A stretch of 64,000 nucleotides of DNA from Flavobacteriaceae bacterium NBU2977 (GCA_019931105.1 JAIOUW010000001.1:248001-312000), one strand, 5' to 3'; positions 51,665-63,122 are shown, counted from the stretch's first letter. The notes: generated by a model not told the origin, from the sequence alone. Translations and numbers: made by a program.

Positions 51665-52606
51665 ATGCACTTTTTAGGAATTATCTGGAATCCGGACGAA
51701 ACGATTTTCAGCCTTGGACCGCTACAAATCAAATATTATAACCTACTATGGGTTGTGTCTTTTGCCCTGGGTTGGTACTTGATGAAAAAGATTTTCTTCA
51801 ATGAGAAAAAAACGGTTGAGCAGCTTGATTCCCTTTTTATCTATACCCTTGTTGCGACAATGCTCGGTGCACGCCTAGGGCATGTGTTTTTTTATGACTG
51901 GGCCTATTATTCCGAACACTTGCTCGAGATTCTGCTTCCTATAAGGGATACCGGAGACGGCTATGAATTTACCGGCTTTACCGGGCTTGCCAGCCATGGT
52001 GCGGCGATCGGGGTCATTATCGGCATGTATCTTTTTACACGAAAGTTCAAGGAGTTCAAAATGCTCTGGATATTGGATCGCATCGTCGTTCCCTTTGCCA
52101 TTGGTGCTTTTTGTGTGCGCTTGGGCAACTTTTTCAATTCTGAGATCAACGGTAAAGTGACCGACGAGAATTTTATTTTCGCTACCAAGTTCGTTCGTGA
52201 TTCTGACGATATGCACCCATCCAAGGCATTGGGTATAACTAAGGAAAAAACAATAAATGCGGCCTATGACGCCCTGGCGACCAAAGCCGAGTTTTCTGAA
52301 TATCTGGCGCAGATCCCGTACAGGCACCCGGCCCAATTGTATGAGGGAATCGCTTATATTTTTGTGTTCCTTATCCTCTATTTTTTATATTGGAAAACAA
52401 ACAAAAAGGACAAACCCGGCTACCTGTTCGGACTGTTCTTGGTGCTTTTGTGGACCATTAGGTTCTTCGTCGAATACGTAAAGAAAAGCCAAGGCGGTTT
52501 TGAGGAATCTTTAGGCCTACTTTCAACTGGTCAATGGCTCAGTATACCGTTCGTGATCATCGGTCTCTATTTTATGTTCAGGCCCGTTAATGGCGTACGT
52601 GCCTAG
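51665..52606 (+). CDS. lgt: Prolipoprotein diacylglyceryl transferase
   Basis: Adds diacylglycerol to the lipobox cysteine of prelipoproteins; inner membrane. 313 residues with about seven hydrophobic segments. Conserved parts: YYNLLWVVSFALGWYLMKK, GARLGHVFFYDWAYY, GLASHGAAIGVIIG (the Lgt active-site region, usually HGG), VRLGNFFNSEINGKV and YRHPAQLYEGIAYIF. A ~45-residue charged insert near 180-215 is common in Bacteroidota. It serves the many lipoproteins encoded in this window. Confidence 0.95.
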   Translation: MHFLGIIWNPDETIFSLGPLQIKYYNLLWVVSFALGWYLMKKIFFNEKKTVEQLDSLFIYTLVATMLGARLGHVFFYDWAYYSEHLLEILLPIRDTGDGYEFTGFTGLASHGAAIGVIIGMYLFTRKFKEFKMLWILDRIVVPFAIGAFCVRLGNFFNSEINGKVTDENFIFATKFVRDSDDMHPSKALGITKEKTINAAYDALATKAEFSEYLAQIPYRHPAQLYEGIAYIFVFLILYFLYWKTNKKDKPGYLFGLFLVLLWTIRFFVEYVKKSQGGFEESLGLLSTGQWLSIPFVIIGLYFMFRPVNGVRA

Positions 52607-52621
52607 AAATATACACGGTCA

Positions 52622-53110
52622 ATGAAAACAACGTTTTGTTTTAGTGCCATTGTAAGCCTGCTTTTACTGTTCGGCTCTTGTAAAGATGAACACAAAAATG
52701 TGGTCAAGACCGAACCCGTTGTTTTTGCCAAAGAAGGAGAGCTTACGGTATTTAGACAGGAGACAGATTCTATACTTGCAAAACTCGATATCGAATTTGC
52801 CCAAAGTGAATATGAGACGCAGACCGGTCTGATGTATCGTCAATCGATGTTGGACGATCAAGGGATGCTTTTTGTTTTTCCTGATGAGGCCATGCATTCG
52901 TTCTATATGAAGAACACCGAATTCCCTCTTGATATCATTTTCATCGATTCGAACCTCAAAATAGCCAGTTTTCAGGAAAATGCGCAACCCCTGAGTGAAA
53001 AGGGACTTTCTTCAAAAGTACCTGTTCAATACGTACTCGAAGTCAATGCCGGACTTGTAGAAAAATGGTCATTATCGGAAGGAGATATCATCGAATTTAC
53101 CAAACTCTGA
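52622..53110 (+). CDS. DUF192 lipoprotein
   Basis: 162 residues. Lipoprotein signal ending SLLLLFGSC, then a DUF192 domain at ~50-160 (FAQSEYETQTGLMYRQSMLD; MLFVFPDEAMHSFYMKNTEF; PLDIIFIDSNLKIASFQENA; YVLEVNAGLVEKWSL). DUF192 proteins are small, widespread and of unknown function. It starts 15 bases after lgt and ends four bases before the GNAT gene, so it belongs to the same transcript. Confidence 0.9.
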   Translation: MKTTFCFSAIVSLLLLFGSCKDEHKNVVKTEPVVFAKEGELTVFRQETDSILAKLDIEFAQSEYETQTGLMYRQSMLDDQGMLFVFPDEAMHSFYMKNTEFPLDIIFIDSNLKIASFQENAQPLSEKGLSSKVPVQYVLEVNAGLVEKWSLSEGDIIEFTKL

Positions 53111-53114
53111 AACG

Positions 53115-53633
53115 ATGGATTTACTGCTCGTAAATCAAGTTACGGAACGGTTGAAGTTTCGAAAAATTACCACCTCTGATTTCGAAGCCTGGCTGCCTTT
53201 TTTTCAAAACCCTATTAGCACCCAATATTGGGAAGGATTGCCCAAAGACCCAAAAGAAGCCTGTGAAGAACAGTTTCAAAGGATTTTCGAGCGGTATGAA
53301 AACAATCTTGGAGGAATGAATGCCCTTATTCTTAGAACGTCGGGAAGATTGGTGGGCATATGCGGATTATTGGTTCAAGAGGTGGATGCGATTCGAGAAC
53401 TTGAAATCGGGTATTCTATACTGCCCGAATTTTGGCGCAATGGCTATGCCACCGAAGCGGCCAAGAAATGCAAAGAATTTGCCTTCACCAATAAACTTGC
53501 CGATTCGTTGATCTCCATTATCCATATCGACAATATTCCCTCCCAAAAAGTAGCGCTGGCCAATGGTATGAGTTTAGATAAAACGACTATCTATAAAAAT
53601 AACCCCGTCCATATTTATAGAATCGTGACATGA
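53115..53633 (+). CDS. GNAT-family acetyltransferase (RimJ/RimL-like)
   Basis: 172 residues. An N-terminal substrate part (TERLKFRKITTSDFEAWLPF) is followed by the acetyl-CoA-binding motif region RELEIGYSILPEFWRNGYAT, then EAAKKCKEFAF and IIHIDNIPSQKVALANGMSL, typical of the RimJ/RimL group that acetylates N-termini or small molecules. Substrate unknown. Its stop overlaps the ATG of the ABC ATPase gene by four bases. Confidence 0.9.
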   Translation: MDLLLVNQVTERLKFRKITTSDFEAWLPFFQNPISTQYWEGLPKDPKEACEEQFQRIFERYENNLGGMNALILRTSGRLVGICGLLVQEVDAIRELEIGYSILPEFWRNGYATEAAKKCKEFAFTNKLADSLISIIHIDNIPSQKVALANGMSLDKTTIYKNNPVHIYRIVT

Positions 53634-54862
53634 ACAATAAACATTGGGCCATATTTACGAACAATGCCTCAAAGAAGAACAATTTCATAGCTTCTTTATT
53701 GAACGGTAAAGTCAGTTCGGGTTTCAATGAACTTCGAAACAAAAAAGGAAGCTTGTTTTCAAAATCGGTTTTGGAGGATTACATGCGAAAAGAAGAACAG
53801 CACGGTCGGAAAATAATTACCAATACGGCCCAAAACCTAAAAACAATGTCAAGCGGTGAACGTCAAAAGGCACTGTTGGCCCATGTTCTCGAGAATAAAC
53901 CCGATTACCTGATCCTTGATAATCCATTCGACAACCTGGATATCGATACCCAGATCGAACTGAAACGGAAACTACAAAACATGCGCCACGAAATTTCTCT
54001 GGTGCAACTAATCAGCAGAAAAAGTGATCTGCTTCCTTTTGTCAATACCTTCTTCAAACTTGAAATTAACGATCTGGTTACCGTTGAAAAAGTTTCGATT
54101 ACAAAACGGCTCCAAGAGAAGAAAATGTTCCGCAATAAAATACCACCACCTTTAAAACCGTTTGACTTTGGCGAAAAGGTACTTATCGAGTTGAAGAATA
54201 TCAATGTCAGTTATTCGGAACGCCCGATTTTAAAAAATATCAACTGGAAAATCCAAAAAGGTGATTTTTGGGAGCTTCGCGGCAAAAATGGAAGTGGAAA
54301 AACGACCATCCTTTCCATGATTACCGGAGAGAATCCCAAAGGATATGGCCAGGAGCTTTACATTTTCGGTCAGAAAAAAGGGAGCGGTGAAAGTGTTTGG
54401 GATATCAAAAGACGCATCGGGTATTTCACACCTGCGATGACCGATAAGTTTACAGGATATCATTCGGTCCAAAATATGGTCATATCAGGATTGACCGACT
54501 CTTTAGGCCTATATATTAGACCCACCGAGTCCCAATTACGTGTAGCGAAGGATTGGTTGCTATTGTTGGGCCTTTGGCACTTAAAGGATAAACTGTACCA
54601 CGACCTCACCATAGGGCAGCGCAGGTTGATCATGTGTGCCCGCGCCATGATAAAGCATCCGGTATTACTGATCTTGGATGAACCGACCGCAGGATTGGAT
54701 GATGAAAGTGCCGAATTATTCGTGGCTTTGGTAAACAAATTCGCTTCGGAGAGCGAAACAGCGATTGTATTTGTCTCGCATCGCCAAGAACCCAATTTGA
54801 ATCCCGATTTCATTTATGAACTGAAAATGGGCAACGAAGGTTCGACAGGAAGCGTTCATTAA
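53630..54862 (+). CDS. Soluble tandem ABC ATPase (ModF-like) with degenerate first domain
   Basis: 410 residues, no membrane segments. Domain 1 (~1-165) keeps a signature (MSSGERQKALLAHVL) but has no Walker A (the region reads TNNASKKNNF) and its Walker B glutamate is replaced by Asn (LILDNPFDNLD). Domain 2 (~185-400) is intact: Walker A LRGKNGSGKTTILSMITGEN, signature LTIGQRRLIMCARAM, Walker B LLILDEPTAGLDD and H-loop FVSHRQEP. The architecture resembles ModF/YbiT-like stand-alone ATPases. Translationally coupled to the GNAT gene. The first domain is probably structural or regulatory. Confidence 0.88.
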   Translation: MNNKHWAIFTNNASKKNNFIASLLNGKVSSGFNELRNKKGSLFSKSVLEDYMRKEEQHGRKIITNTAQNLKTMSSGERQKALLAHVLENKPDYLILDNPFDNLDIDTQIELKRKLQNMRHEISLVQLISRKSDLLPFVNTFFKLEINDLVTVEKVSITKRLQEKKMFRNKIPPPLKPFDFGEKVLIELKNINVSYSERPILKNINWKIQKGDFWELRGKNGSGKTTILSMITGENPKGYGQELYIFGQKKGSGESVWDIKRRIGYFTPAMTDKFTGYHSVQNMVISGLTDSLGLYIRPTESQLRVAKDWLLLLGLWHLKDKLYHDLTIGQRRLIMCARAMIKHPVLLILDEPTAGLDDESAELFVALVNKFASESETAIVFVSHRQEPNLNPDFIYELKMGNEGSTGSVH

Positions 54863-54922
54863 TAGTTCATCTGAACTGAGACCTTCTTCAAAAGTCAAGG
54901 TAATTGCTCAACACGGAATAAT

Positions 54923-54950
54923 AAAAAAGCCGCTTAAAAGCGGCTTTTTT
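54923..54950. terminator. Bidirectional terminator before secDF 3' end
   Basis: A-run, stem GCCGC/GCGGC extended by A/T pairs, T-run; between the convergent ABC ATPase and secDF genes. Confidence 0.85.
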
Positions 54951-54968
54951 ATTTAACTGGTTCAACTA

Positions 54969-57935
54969 TTATTTTTCACTGCCCCCTTTTATCTTTTTGG
55001 TAAGCATATCGAACATTACGGGCGTGGCAATGAACAACGAGGAATATGTACCTACTATAATACCGACTATCATGGCAAACATAAAGCCTCTTAGCGATTC
55101 TCCGCCAAAAACAAAAATTGCCAATAATACTACCAATGTTGTCATCGAGGTATTCAATGTTCTACTCAATGTGCTGTTCAACGCAAGATTGACATTCATT
55201 CCACTACGCCATCCTTTTTCGTTTATAATCTCACGAATACGGTCGAAAACGACCACGGTGTCGTTCAAAGAGTATCCAATTACCGTTAAGATCGCGGCAA
55301 TGAAAGCCTGATCGATTTCCATATTGAAAGGCATTATCTTTCCAAAAAGAGAGAATACACCCAATACGATCAAAACGTCGTGAAAAACCGCCACAACAGC
55401 TCCCAAGGAGAATTGCCATTTTCTAAATCGTATCAAAATATACAAGAAAACCACGGCCAACGAACCGATTATGGCCAAGAAAGCATTTTTCTTGATATCA
55501 TCGGCGATGGTGGGCCCGACCTTTACCGATTGCATTATACCAATAGATTTTTCGTCACTACCCGTAATAAAATCCGATTTCGTCATTCCGTCAGGTAAAT
55601 ACTTTTGCAACGCGGTAAAAAGTTTGTCCTGAATTTCATTGTCGACCTCGACACCTTCAACATCGACTTTATAAGGTGTGGTCAATTTGATTTGATTGGC
55701 ATCGCCGAACTCCTTGACATTTGTTCCGCTACCAAAGACAGTATTCAATTCTGAAGCGATTTCCGATGGGTTTACTTCATTTTGAAAACGGATTTGATAT
55801 GAACGCCCACCTACAAAATCAACCCCTTGCTGCAGGCCATTTGTTGCCAACGAAAATATTCCGATACCTAGAAGGATCGCCGATAATATATAGGCTATTT
55901 TTCGTTTCCCCAAGAAATCGATATTCATGTTCTTGAAAAGATTCTTGGTCAAAGAAGTCGAAAAATCCAATGTTCTACCCTTACCACCAATATACCAATC
56001 GATCAACAATCTTGTTATGAAAATAGCCGTGAACAATGAGGTGACAATACCGATCAAAAGGGTCGTTGCGAAACCTTTAATGGGCCCCGAACCGAATACA
56101 AAAAGAATCAAGGCCGTAAGGCCGGTAGTAATGTTGGCATCCAAAATCGAGGACAATGCATTGCCAAAACCATCGGCAACGGCCTGTGCCTTACCTTTGC
56201 CTTTGGCAAGCTCTTCTTTGATTCTTTCAAAAATGAGTACGTTGGCATCGACCGACATACCAATGGTCAAAACGATACCGGCAATACCCGGCAGGGTCAA
56301 GACCGCGTTCAAGCTCGTCAAAACCCCGAAAATCAATAAAATGTTCAACAGCAAGGCAACATCGGCGAACGCACCCGCCTTGCCGTAGTAAAAAATCATC
56401 CAGATCAAAACGATGGCCATTGCAAGCATAAATGACATAAAGCCACTATCAATAGCTTCTTGGCCCAAAGACGGCCCCACAATTTCCGATTGAATGATTT
56501 CTGCGGATGCGGGCAGCTTACCGGCCCGCAAAACGTTTGCAATATCTTTTGTCTCGTTGACGGTAAAGGTTCCGGTTATCTCAGACCGACCACCGGAGAT
56601 AGGGCCTGAAGACACGCCCGGTGCGGTATATACTTTATTGTCCAAAACTATGGCGATGCCCGTTTGATTATTGTAGGCGTCACCCGTTAGATTTTCCCAT
56701 TCTTTGGCACCCTTGGTATTCATGGTCATGGAAACGGCCGGTCTTCCTCCCATATCGAAATCGTCGCGGGCATCGCTCACCACATCACCGCTGATCCGCG
56801 GAATACCGTCCCTATTCGATTTTAAGGCATATAGGTCGACTACTTCGGTCTCTGGAGTCGGTGGCCTCTCCCATACGAATTTCGCAAATTGAATATCGGC
56901 CGGAAGCAGACGTCTGATCTCGGGCATTCGAAGATATTCGCCCACTTTCGCCGTATCATTGATGGCGGCCCTGAACATAGCGTGTGTGCCCGGGTTGGCC
57001 GGAATCAACAAATCAAATAACGGATTGACCTGATTGCCCAAATCCAATGAATCGGTGGCAACATCGGAAAGCAACGAATCGATTTCGGACTCTTCTTTTA
57101 CCGGTTCTTCGATTTCGGTCGTATCGACCATTGTCTTAAGTTTCTCGTTTGCCGCAACAATAAACTGACTGAAGCTCGGGTTGCTCTGGCTATGGGTCTC
57201 CCAAAACTCAAGCTGGGCGGTACTGGATAGCAAGTCCTGTGCACGGGCAATATCCCTTGCTCCGGGCAGTTCTACCAAAATACGTCCCGAATTACCTTCA
57301 CGCTGAATATTCGGTTGGGTCACACCAAAACCATCGATACGTTCACGGAGTACTTCGAACGCCGAAACGATAGATTCGTCAATTTTTCTTCGGATAATCG
57401 GTTTGACCTCGTCATCGCTCATCTGAAAATTAATTTCTTCGCTCAAACCTTTGTTCGCAAAGATGTCAGGTGAAGCCAATTTCGTATCACCTTTTATATT
57501 GTCAAAAGCATCGAAGAACAGATCAATATAAGTATCATCACTGTTTTTAGAAGCTGTATCGGCGTCGGCCAAGGCTTTGTTGAAGACCGGATTTTTGGTG
57601 TTATTGGCCAAACCTTTCAAAATATCCTTGATAGAAATCTGAAGCGTTACGTTGATTCCGCCTTTCAAGTCAAGACCTTTGTTCAGTTCTTTCTTTTTGG
57701 CCTCATTATAATCGGTAAACCCTAAAATAGGATTACTTCCTATAGAATCAAGATAACTGGCCTCAAGTGCTTCGCGCTTTGAAACATAGTCTTCCTCACT
57801 TTCCGAAATTCTACTATTGGCAAAGACCTCGGCTTCCTTTTCAATTTTACCGGTTATAAAAGTGTACGATAACTGGTAGATACTTACTAATCCGAATAGG
57901 AGGGCAAAAAGCTTTATAAGTCCTTTATTCTGCAT
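54969..57935 (-). CDS. secDF: Fused SecD-SecF protein translocase subunit
   Basis: 988 residues. The RND-type protein uses the proton gradient to help preprotein translocation. SecD half: N-terminal helix, periplasmic P1 region with GLDLKGGINVTLQISIKDIL and IQREGNSGRILVELPGARD, then helices with PGIAGIVLTIGMSVDANVLI and FERIKEELAKGK. SecF half: VDFVGGRSYQIRF, TVIGYSLNDTVVVFDRIREI and the final helices. SecD and SecF are fused into one chain, as usual in Bacteroidota. A matching promoter lies upstream. Confidence 0.97.
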   Translation of the reverse strand: MQNKGLIKLFALLFGLVSIYQLSYTFITGKIEKEAEVFANSRISESEEDYVSKREALEASYLDSIGSNPILGFTDYNEAKKKELNKGLDLKGGINVTLQISIKDILKGLANNTKNPVFNKALADADTASKNSDDTYIDLFFDAFDNIKGDTKLASPDIFANKGLSEEINFQMSDDEVKPIIRRKIDESIVSAFEVLRERIDGFGVTQPNIQREGNSGRILVELPGARDIARAQDLLSSTAQLEFWETHSQSNPSFSQFIVAANEKLKTMVDTTEIEEPVKEESEIDSLLSDVATDSLDLGNQVNPLFDLLIPANPGTHAMFRAAINDTAKVGEYLRMPEIRRLLPADIQFAKFVWERPPTPETEVVDLYALKSNRDGIPRISGDVVSDARDDFDMGGRPAVSMTMNTKGAKEWENLTGDAYNNQTGIAIVLDNKVYTAPGVSSGPISGGRSEITGTFTVNETKDIANVLRAGKLPASAEIIQSEIVGPSLGQEAIDSGFMSFMLAMAIVLIWMIFYYGKAGAFADVALLLNILLIFGVLTSLNAVLTLPGIAGIVLTIGMSVDANVLIFERIKEELAKGKGKAQAVADGFGNALSSILDANITTGLTALILFVFGSGPIKGFATTLLIGIVTSLFTAIFITRLLIDWYIGGKGRTLDFSTSLTKNLFKNMNIDFLGKRKIAYILSAILLGIGIFSLATNGLQQGVDFVGGRSYQIRFQNEVNPSEIASELNTVFGSGTNVKEFGDANQIKLTTPYKVDVEGVEVDNEIQDKLFTALQKYLPDGMTKSDFITGSDEKSIGIMQSVKVGPTIADDIKKNAFLAIIGSLAVVFLYILIRFRKWQFSLGAVVAVFHDVLIVLGVFSLFGKIMPFNMEIDQAFIAAILTVIGYSLNDTVVVFDRIREIINEKGWRSGMNVNLALNSTLSRTLNTSMTTLVVLLAIFVFGGESLRGFMFAMIVGIIVGTYSSLFIATPVMFDMLTKKIKGGSEK

Positions 57936-57975
57936 GGGTTGCGTTTATGTTTGAGCTATTTTGATTAACAGCGTG

Positions 57976-58006
57976 CAAATATATGATTTCGGCTACATAT
58001 TGACAA
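57976..58006 (-). promoter_or_regulatory. Promoter of secDF
   Basis: On the minus strand: TTG (58006-58004), 20-base spacer, TATATTTG (57983-57976); full Bacteroidota-type match, 40 bases upstream of the ATG. Confidence 0.7.
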
Positions 58007-58045
58007 TGAACTCGTTCATAATATTTGGCGAGGTTCCATAAATCA

Positions 58046-58080
58046 AAACGTCTTGCGCAATATTGCATGGCAAGACGTTT
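58046..58080 (-). terminator. Hairpin at the 3' end of mdh
   Basis: Eleven-base perfect stem AAACGTCTTGC/GCAAGACGTTT (58046-58056 with 58070-58080), 20 bases after the mdh stop and before the secDF promoter; followed on the minus strand by TTTTGATTT, a moderate T-tract. Confidence 0.65.
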
Positions 58081-58099
58081 CATATTATTGGCTAATAGA

Positions 58100-59026
58100 T
58101 TACAATTCCAAAAGGCCATTTGTTTTGGTAACACCGGCCGCGCTTTCTTGCATTTTTGCCTTTTCGGCATCGCTCAAGGGGATATCGACGATTTTCTCGA
58201 TTCCATCCTTGCCCAATATTACGGGAACACCTATACATATATCTTCAAGGTCGTATTCCCCATTCAAAAAAGTAGAACATGGGAATATTTTCTTCTGGTC
58301 ACAGGCAATCGACTGTACCAATGCCGAAACTGCCGCCCCGGGGGCATACCAAGCACTGGTACCCAATAATTTGGTCAAGGTCGCCCCACCAACCTTAGTG
58401 TCTTCTGCTACCTGGGCCAATCGCTCGGCAGACAGAAATTCGGAAACCTTGATACTATTACGCGTGGCATGCGATGTTAGGGGAACCATTCCGGTATCAC
58501 TATGACCCCCGATTACCATTCCGTCAACATCTGAAATAGGGGCTTCCAAAGCCTCAGCCAATCGGTATTTAAAACGGGCGCTATCAAGGGCACCTCCCAT
58601 ACCTATGATTTTGTTCTTTGGCAGTCCGGTGGTTTTGTGTACCAAATAGGTCATGGTGTCCATCGGATTGCTTACAACAATCAAGGTAACATTCGGAGAA
58701 TGCTCGATCAAACTAGAGGATACGGCTTTTACGATTCCTGCATTGATTCCGATGAGCTCTTCACGGGTCATTCCCGGTTTTCTAGGAATGCCCGATGTAA
58801 TAACGGCAATATCGCTTCCCGCTGTTTTCGAATAATCATTGGTTACCCCGGTAATCTTGGTGTCGAAACCATTTAAAGAGGCCGTTTGCATCAAATCCAT
58901 GGCCTTTCCCTCGGCATATCCTTCCTTAATATCCAACAAAACTACTTCCGACGCAAAATTCTTGATTGCAATATACTCGGCACAACTGGCGCCAACGGCT
59001 CCCGCCCCAACAACTGTTACTTTCAT
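58100..59026 (-). CDS. mdh: Malate dehydrogenase (LDH-like type)
   Basis: TCA cycle: malate + NAD+ to oxaloacetate + NADH. 308 residues. Dinucleotide fold VTVVGAGAVGASCAEYIA with the acidic NAD-binding residue in VVLLDIKEGYAEGKAMDLMQ, substrate-loop arginines in SGIPRKPGMTREEL, VVSNPMDTMTYLVHKTTGLP, and catalytic His in MVIGGHSDTGMVPLTSHA. Belongs to the lactate-dehydrogenase-like MDH group. Cytoplasmic; single gene with its own terminator. Confidence 0.96.
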   Translation of the reverse strand: MKVTVVGAGAVGASCAEYIAIKNFASEVVLLDIKEGYAEGKAMDLMQTASLNGFDTKITGVTNDYSKTAGSDIAVITSGIPRKPGMTREELIGINAGIVKAVSSSLIEHSPNVTLIVVSNPMDTMTYLVHKTTGLPKNKIIGMGGALDSARFKYRLAEALEAPISDVDGMVIGGHSDTGMVPLTSHATRNSIKVSEFLSAERLAQVAEDTKVGGATLTKLLGTSAWYAPGAAVSALVQSIACDQKKIFPCSTFLNGEYDLEDICIGVPVILGKDGIEKIVDIPLSDAEKAKMQESAAGVTKTNGLLEL

Positions 59027-59330
59027 TTAATTATGATTTATTATTAATACTATTCGATTATACCACCTTATGGACATTAAGCCCAGCGACCAAAATCTGA
59101 ACGCCTCAAAAATACTGAAATTAAGAGTTAAAAGAAGATGTGAGATGGCATAATTATGTTCAAAATGTGGTATTTCACCGATCGATGAAATGCATTGATG
59201 TTAAAAAAAGGCGCTTTTCAACGAAGAAAATTAGAATATCGTGCCGTACATCGAATTCTGGCAATACCCACTCTCAAAGTGCCGTTGTTATGATATCGAA
59301 CCCCGAATCGAATTATAGCCTACAAACCAA
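59027..59330. other. 304-base intergenic stretch, nothing recognised
   Basis: The region between the divergent mdh and lipocalin-like genes is AT-rich. I find no tRNA, hairpin terminator, complete TTG/TAnnTTTG promoter or plausible short gene in it, though promoters for both genes must lie here. Confidence 0.5.
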
Positions 59331-59699
59331 ATGAAAAAGATTTTTTCATTCTTAGCAATACTAGGAATCATATTCGTAAGCAATTGTACGCGAATTCCGG
59401 AAAACGACGACCCCATCATTGGTATCTGGGATCTCGAAGAAGTGGCTACCAGCTTGAGCGGTAAGCAGACTATTCGTACGGAATGGATTTTCAATGACGC
59501 CTATTTAGGCAGGTATCACCGTATCGAAAATGGCAGCATCATCGTAAAGTCGGACTTTAAATGGAAACAAGAGGATGGCGTTTACGTTATTTCCTACCCC
59601 GGTCTTGAGAGGAGCGACGACCATGTAATTCTAAAGCAATCGGTGAATGGCTCATTGCTTGAAAGAAATGATGGAGTCATGTTAGCGAGGAGAGATTAA
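59331..59699 (+). CDS. Lipocalin-like small lipoprotein
   Basis: 122 residues. Lipoprotein signal AILGIIFVSNC (Cys19), then a short beta-barrel-like domain beginning with the lipocalin-type motif PIIGIWDLEEVATSLSGKQT, followed by strand-like segments (TEWIFNDAYLGRYHRIENGS; FKWKQEDGVYVISYPG). Similar small proteins are common in Flavobacteriia; ligand unknown. Single gene with a strong terminator. Confidence 0.75.
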   Translation: MKKIFSFLAILGIIFVSNCTRIPENDDPIIGIWDLEEVATSLSGKQTIRTEWIFNDAYLGRYHRIENGSIIVKSDFKWKQEDGVYVISYPGLERSDDHVILKQSVNGSLLERNDGVMLARRD

Positions 59700-59756
59700 T
59701 ACTACCCTTTAACAAATAAGAATATTCCAGTAGTACGTTTAGTTACAACCCTTTTT

Positions 59757-59793
59757 AAAAAAGCGCCTCACCCCCGAGAGGCGCTTTTTTTTG
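59757..59793 (+). terminator. Terminator after the lipocalin-like gene
   Basis: Stem AAGCGCCTC/GAGGCGCTT (59761-59769 with 59778-59786) flanked by an A-run and a run of eight T. Confidence 0.9.
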
Positions 59794-59881
59794 TTTTACC
59801 TTCAGCCTACGATTTCAAAGAGTTTAACGAGACCCTAAAAAAACCTGTGCAAAATTGAAAGCTCGCCGTACAGATCGTTAC

Positions 59882-60895
59882 TTACCTAAAACCAAAATTA
59901 AGACCCACCGAAAGGCTATTGAAATCTGCTAAAGTATAGTCGGCGTGCAGCCTAAAAAAGCCCAACTTCAATTTTGCGCCTATGTTTGCTCGAACACCTT
60001 TGGCATCCTTATTCAACGAAAATGGGTCGGTGTATGTTTCTTGGAAAGGACCGGACTGCACCGTATAGGTACCAAGAATATCTGTTGTTGATTTTCCGCT
60101 TAGATAGCCCAGACCTCCATAAAAGTTGATTATTGGAAGTTTTGTAGACACAACTGCCTGAAAAATCCAGGTATTCATCTTCATATCTATTCGTTGATCT
60201 TCGCCTGCAATGATATTGGTACTTGTGAAATCATAGGTGCCATCAAGGTGGGTATACCCTATTACTCCTGAAATGGCCACCGGAAACAGTTTCTCGGCAG
60301 GCAAATGCTGTGTAAACTCGTGTTGAACACCCACACCATAAAGTCCTATCGCCGCTTCTTCAGTATTTATCTTGGGCAAAAACCTGGCTTTAAGCTCGGT
60401 TCCCTTAAAAAGTCCGATACTGGCCTGTATAAATGCAGAAGGAATAAAATTGACATCCTCCGAAGCCAGACCTGCAGGAAGTTCAAAGTCTTCCCGTGAA
60501 TTGACGCCCGGTGCAATTTCGCCTACAACGTAGACCATTACTCCTTCTATATCGCCCAGAGCCGTGGACACCATTTTGGAAGTACTACCATCGTCGAACT
60601 GTAGGTTCTCATAATCAACAGTGTTCAACTCGAAGGTTTTTTTATCGGTCTTGTCCTTGAAATTGGCCATATTACCAATAATCGAAATTTCAAAACCGCC
60701 CAGTGGTTTTGCTTCACCATGGTTGTACCAACCGTTCGAGATACTATGCATGGCTCCCTCGGAAACTGGTGCGAGATAATCATTGGTAAACCGCTCTGCA
60801 TCATCTAGCCCTGCCGCTAAAATCTCATTGATATTGGATTGGCCATAGACGTTTAGGCCAGCAATCGTAAAAAGTAGGAAAATTACCTTTTTCAT
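59882..60895 (-). CDS. DUF6588 family outer-membrane protein
   Basis: 337 residues with signal peptide MKKVIFLLFTIAGLNVYGQ. The start of the mature protein (INEILAAGLDDAERFTNDYL, PVSEGAMHSISNGWYNHGEA) matches the DUF6588 family of Bacteroidota; the C-terminal half is rich in amphipathic strands (FFRLHADYTLADFNSLSVGL) and ends NFGFR, suggesting a beta-barrel. Function unknown. Downstream of gyrB and separated from it by a terminator. Confidence 0.85.
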   Translation of the reverse strand: MKKVIFLLFTIAGLNVYGQSNINEILAAGLDDAERFTNDYLAPVSEGAMHSISNGWYNHGEAKPLGGFEISIIGNMANFKDKTDKKTFELNTVDYENLQFDDGSTSKMVSTALGDIEGVMVYVVGEIAPGVNSREDFELPAGLASEDVNFIPSAFIQASIGLFKGTELKARFLPKINTEEAAIGLYGVGVQHEFTQHLPAEKLFPVAISGVIGYTHLDGTYDFTSTNIIAGEDQRIDMKMNTWIFQAVVSTKLPIINFYGGLGYLSGKSTTDILGTYTVQSGPFQETYTDPFSLNKDAKGVRANIGAKLKLGFFRLHADYTLADFNSLSVGLNFGFR

Positions 60896-60910
60896 ATTGT
60901 AAGTTTTCCC

Positions 60911-60940
60911 TAAAATAAAATGTCCGCCGGGTGGCGGACA
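60911..60940 (-). terminator. Terminator of gyrB
   Basis: Perfect stem TGTCCGCC/GGCGGACA (60921-60928 with 60933-60940) followed on the minus strand by TTTTATTTTA. It lies between the gyrB stop and the DUF6588 start. Confidence 0.8.
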
Positions 60941-60966
60941 AGTTTTTGTTGTGTAAGTGCCTATTT

Positions 60967-62937
<1,971 letters not shown>

Positions 62938-62961
62938 TCAACTTCAAATTCAGCAATCTTA

Positions 62962-62969
62962 CAAATATA
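62962..62969 (-). promoter_or_regulatory. Candidate -7 box of gyrB
   Basis: Minus strand TATATTTG, an exact consensus match 40 bases upstream of the gyrB ATG. No TTG at the expected -33 distance. The rest of the 287-base gap to asnB shows no gene. Confidence 0.45.
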
Positions 62970-63122
62970 TGCAATACCCTATGGAATATAGGGTTTTGGC
63001 ATTTTTTTAACCTCTAAGTTATTAACAAAATTTGTGGAAAATTTGAAAGCAAAAACCCTTGAAATCTCATTCAAAAATCTAATGTTATTACATATTCAAT
63101 AAAGTTGGAGGAATAACCAAAA

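Noticed and set aside
51875-52336. 153-codon open frame antisense to lgt
   Set aside because: Shadow of a well-supported gene; no domain similarity.
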